Shown: positions 5,781 through 8,091 of the stretch, piece after piece
Position numbering within the stretch: the first letter of the stretch is position 1
Layout of the letters: the number at the start of each line of letters is the position of its first letter
Source: Erysipelotrichaceae bacterium
GTDB lineage: Bacteria > Bacillota_I > Bacilli_A > Erysipelotrichales > Erysipelotrichaceae
DNA length: 8,091 bases
Direction of reading: 5' to 3'
NCBI GenBank assembly: GCA_017512625.1
Contig: JAFWFB010000078.1
Location: forward strand, 1-8,091
Made by a program: the position numbers and the translations under genes
The notes under the pieces: model-generated
Told to the model about the DNA's origin: nothing
The model's database searches: none
What the model saw: the letters and a program-made list of their open reading frames with translations, nothing else

Positions 5781-7676
5781 ATGAAAGATGAATTACTGAA
5801 CTATGAGTTCGGCTCTTTGGTATTTGGCAAGTCTTTAATGCAGGAGAGATTGCCGGAAAAGATCTACAACAAGTGGCTCTCTCTGCTTAACGACCAGGGT
5901 GCCCTGGATATGGCTGACGCCAATATCATCGCAGAAGCGATGAAGGATTGGGCGATCGAAAAGGGTTGCACCCATTACTGCCACTGGTTTCAGCCACTTA
6001 CCGGTTCTACAGCCGAAAAGCACGAAGCTTTTATCGATAAAGATACCAACAATAATCCGATTTTGAAATTTTCCGGGAAATCACTGGTAAAGGGCGAAAC
6101 TGACGGATCGTCTTTTCCTTCCGGCGGTTTGCGCTCGACCTTTGAGGCCCGTGGCTATACCTATTGGGACTATACTTCCTATGCCTTTATCAGGGACAAG
6201 GTCTTATGCATCCCAAGTGTCTATGCTTCCTATAACGGAGAATTCCTGGACAAGAAAGGTCCGCTTTTAAAATCGATATCCCTGCTCAATGAGAAAGCCT
6301 GCACGCTTTTACACTTGCTCGGCTACGAGGATGTAAAGCGTGTCTATCCAAGTATCGGCCTGGAGCAGGAGTTCTTTTTGATTGACCGTGATCTTTATAA
6401 GCAAAGAGAAGATATGATCCTTAGCGGACGTACCCTTTTCGGAGCTTATCCGGCCAAGCGTCAGGAATTAAGCGATCACTATTTCGGTGCTATCCCTTCC
6501 CGGGTCATCGCTTTTATGAATGATGTTGACCAGCAGCTTTGGAAGCTTGGCATCTACGTCAAGACTGAACATAATGAAGTTGCTCCGGGTCAGTTTGAAC
6601 TGGCGCCGATCTTTTGCGAGCAGAATATGTCCGTTGATCAGAACCTGGTCATCATGGATATCCTTAAAAGAGTCGCCCATAAGCACCGCTTCGTTTGTCT
6701 GCTTCACGAAAAGCCATTCAGGGGCATCAACGGCTCCGGAAAGCACAACAACTATTCCCTTAGTACCGATACCGGAATTAATCTGTTCGATGCGGGAAAG
6801 ACCAGGAAAGACCAGTTAAGGTTTTTGTTATTCATCTCCTTGTTTGTCAAAGCAGTGGATAAATATCCGGAGCTCTTAAGGCTTTCTACTGCCAATACCG
6901 GAAATGACCAGCGTCTTGGTCAGACCGAGGCTCCACCGGCGATCGTCTCCATCTTCTTAGGATCCAACATCGAAGAAGCTGTCGAGAAGATCATCAAGGA
7001 AGGCGATTTTAGTCTGGATGATACGGAACTGGTCAATCAGATCAACGGCATCGTCAATCTGCCTAAGGATAATACCGACCGCAACCGTACCTCTCCGGTT
7101 GCCTTTACAGGCAATAAATTCGAATTCAGGATGCTCGGTTCCAGTGACTCCGCTTCGACCGTCAATCTGTTTCTTAATCTGATCCTTTCTGAAGTCTTCG
7201 ATGAACTTAACCAACGCCTGGAAACAGTCAAAGCCAAGGACAAGAGTTCGGAGATCAAGAAAGTCATCAAGGAAAACTTTACCAATCACCAAAGGATCCT
7301 GTTCAATGGTGACGGTTATGGCAAGCAGTGGGTAGAAGAAGCCGAAAAGCGCGGTCTGCCTAACTTCGACTGTGCGATCAAGGCCATTGCTCATTACAAC
7401 GACCAAAAGCATATCGATCTGTTTAAGAAATATTCGATCTATACCGAAAAGGAAGTAGCAGCCAGACAGCTGGTACTGATCAATCAGTATATCAATACGG
7501 TAACGATCGAGACCAATACCCTGCTTAATATCGTCAACCAGAACATCGTTCCAAGCATCGTCAGGGAACTGACTAATTATGAAGCGGTAAAGGTTGAAAA
7601 CAACTTTATCAGAAAACGTATTGAGACCTTGAATAAACTGCTTGAAGATATCGGAGATGTCATAGAAAAGATCTAA
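5781..7676 (+). CDS. glnN: Type III glutamine synthetase, ended early by an in-frame TAA
   Basis: ATP-dependent ligation of ammonia to glutamate, giving glutamine. Type III features are clear: LKFSGKSLVKGETDGSSFPS near 94-113, GLEQEFFLID (193-202) with metal-binding glutamates, NEVAPGQFELAPIF, NGSGKHNN (317-324), TANTGNDQRLG, EAPPAIVSIFLG and NRTSPVAFTGNKFEFR (435-450). The catalytic beta-barrel is complete. Translation starts at ATG 5781 behind AGGAG (5770-5774), 6 nt away. The first stop gives 631 residues, short for a family of roughly 690-730, because TAA at 7674-7676 falls inside the C-terminal helical region. The following 56 codons in the same frame encode the missing tail. The gene lies 52 nt after glmS with no terminator between, so co-transcription is likely. 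Possible readings are a truncated but working enzyme, a recently inactivated gene, stop-codon readthrough, or a base-call error. Confidence 0.96.
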   Translation: MKDELLNYEFGSLVFGKSLMQERLPEKIYNKWLSLLNDQGALDMADANIIAEAMKDWAIEKGCTHYCHWFQPLTGSTAEKHEAFIDKDTNNNPILKFSGKSLVKGETDGSSFPSGGLRSTFEARGYTYWDYTSYAFIRDKVLCIPSVYASYNGEFLDKKGPLLKSISLLNEKACTLLHLLGYEDVKRVYPSIGLEQEFFLIDRDLYKQREDMILSGRTLFGAYPAKRQELSDHYFGAIPSRVIAFMNDVDQQLWKLGIYVKTEHNEVAPGQFELAPIFCEQNMSVDQNLVIMDILKRVAHKHRFVCLLHEKPFRGINGSGKHNNYSLSTDTGINLFDAGKTRKDQLRFLLFISLFVKAVDKYPELLRLSTANTGNDQRLGQTEAPPAIVSIFLGSNIEEAVEKIIKEGDFSLDDTELVNQINGIVNLPKDNTDRNRTSPVAFTGNKFEFRMLGSSDSASTVNLFLNLILSEVFDELNQRLETVKAKDKSSEIKKVIKENFTNHQRILFNGDGYGKQWVEEAEKRGLPNFDCAIKAIAHYNDQKHIDLFKKYSIYTEKEVAARQLVLINQYINTVTIETNTLLNIVNQNIVPSIVRELTNYEAVKVENNFIRKRIETLNKLLEDIGDVIEKI

Positions 7677-7847
7677 AAGAAATCTTCCTCGATCTGTAAG
7701 AATGATGAACGTCTTAAATCAGCGCTAGCTATGCGAAATGATATCGTACCACTGACGGAAGAACTTCGCAGCTATGTCGATCAATTTGAAACGATAGCTG
7801 ATAAGGATGTCTATAAACTTCCTACCTATACCGATATGTTGTTCTAA
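7677..7847 (+). pseudogene. glnN: C-terminal tail of glnN, cut off by the stop codon at 7674
   Basis: Reading on in the glnN frame after the TAA gives 56 uninterrupted codons to a second TAA at 7845-7847. They start KKSSSICKNDERLKSALA and continue from ATG 7731 as MRNDIVPLTEELRSYVDQFE, ending LPTYTDMLF. This resembles the usual type III glutamine synthetase end, a helix of the M-R-x-x-I-x-P-x-x-x-E-L-R type followed by a closing P-x-Y-x-x-LLF motif. With it the protein would be about 688 residues, normal for the family. A terminator begins 4 nt after the second stop, as expected for the original gene end. No ribosome site precedes ATG 7731, so separate translation is unlikely. Only one base needs to differ (for example GAA, CAA or AAA at 7674) to restore the full frame. 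Confidence 0.87.
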
Positions 7848-7850
7848 AAT

Positions 7851-7879
7851 AAAAAGCACTTCTTTACGAAGTGCTTTTT
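7851..7879. terminator. Bidirectional Rho-independent terminator after glnN
   Basis: AAAAAGCACTTC (7851-7862) pairs with GAAGTGCTTTTT (7868-7879) as a perfect 12-bp stem around TTTAC. The A-tract and T-tract allow it to work on either strand. It lies 4 nt beyond the second glnN stop and 35 nt beyond the stop of the convergent minus-strand gene. Confidence 0.95.
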
Positions 7880-7913
7880 GTATACTTCAATGAACTTCCC
7901 TACAAATGGGAAT

Positions 7914-8091
7914 TTATCTATCGTCAGCGATCAAAAAAGCTCTGCACGGAGAGCCATCCGCCCCGGATAGATTCAACGGCGCTGCGCTTAAAAAATATCT
8001 GCCTTCCTTAACCGCTGCCAATCGAATGCCTTCAAGCAATACAATGCCAGCACCCAGCAAGATCAAATGTACTTCCATCGGCGCATCTTCC
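7914..8091 (-). CDS. Cyclase family protein (kynurenine formamidase-like), 3' end only
   Basis: On the minus strand a frame open from the right edge runs 58 codons to a TAA at 7916-7914. It contains VHLILLGAGIVLLEGIRL, then RYFLSAAPLNLSGADGSPCRAFLIADDR. This matches the C-terminal signature of the putative cyclase family (PF04199), whose members end with H-x-x-LLGAGxxxxE-x-L followed by a P-L-x-x-x-GADGSP-x-RA strand. The family includes arylformamidases and other metal-dependent amide hydrolases. The metal-binding HxGTHxDxPxH motif would lie upstream, outside the window, so specificity cannot be judged. The internal ATG near 8078 is unlikely to be a start, because the frame is open beyond it and the rest is too short for a domain. 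It converges on glnN and shares the terminator at 7851-7879. Confidence 0.85.
   Translation of the reverse strand, partial: EDAPMEVHLILLGAGIVLLEGIRLAAVKEGRYFLSAAPLNLSGADGSPCRAFLIADDR

Noticed and set aside
7731..7847. A separate 38-codon small gene starting at ATG 7731.
   Set aside because: It is in the glnN frame, has no ribosome site, and matches the C-terminal tail of type III glutamine synthetase, so it is the interrupted end of glnN.

Overview
The window carries ordinary low-GC Gram-positive (Bacillota) gene content. It has a glmS ribozyme-type leader, a type III glutamine synthetase, a DegV/FakB-type lipid-binding protein, AGGAG-type ribosome binding sites, and A-tract/hairpin/T-tract terminators. 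An anaerobic Erysipelotrichia- or Clostridia-like host is my best guess, from family content only. I see no mobile element, CRISPR array, tRNA or rRNA.

Layout, left to right. (1) 1-862, plus strand: the 3' part of a DNPH1-like deoxynucleotide N-hydrolase, then 4 nt later a FlaR/adenylate-kinase-like P-loop protein. (2) 852-1432: a three-copy AGCAATG motif upstream of an XRE-type regulator with two C-terminal membrane segments. (3) 1439-1465: a terminator shared with the convergent minus-strand degV gene (1470-2348). The degV promoter lies so close to the most likely ATG that the mRNA may be leaderless. (4) 2349-2510: a divergent promoter region. (5) 2511-3614: an aldo/keto reductase with a C-terminal two-cluster ferredoxin domain, closed by a strong terminator. 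(6) 3661-5728: a glmS ribozyme leader and glmS. (7) 5781-7847: glnN, in which one in-frame TAA (7674-7676) separates 631 codons from a recognisable 56-codon C-terminal tail. (8) 7851-7879: a terminator facing the 3' end of a minus-strand cyclase-family gene (7914-8091) that runs off the right edge.

How the genes fit together: glmS uses glutamine to make glucosamine-6-phosphate for the cell wall, and glnN makes glutamine. They are 52 nt apart with no terminator between them, so the ribozyme may influence both. The left-hand pair looks like nucleotide metabolism or clean-up. DegV and the reductase are divergent and have no obvious functional link.

The two strongest anomalies are both in the glmS-glnN block. 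The ribozyme core reads TTAACGAGG where the family has TTGACGAGG, which puts an A at the position of the catalytic guanine (G40 in Thermoanaerobacter numbering). The glnN reading frame is broken by a single stop codon although the family's C-terminus continues in the same frame. I did not identify a wholly new multi-gene system.
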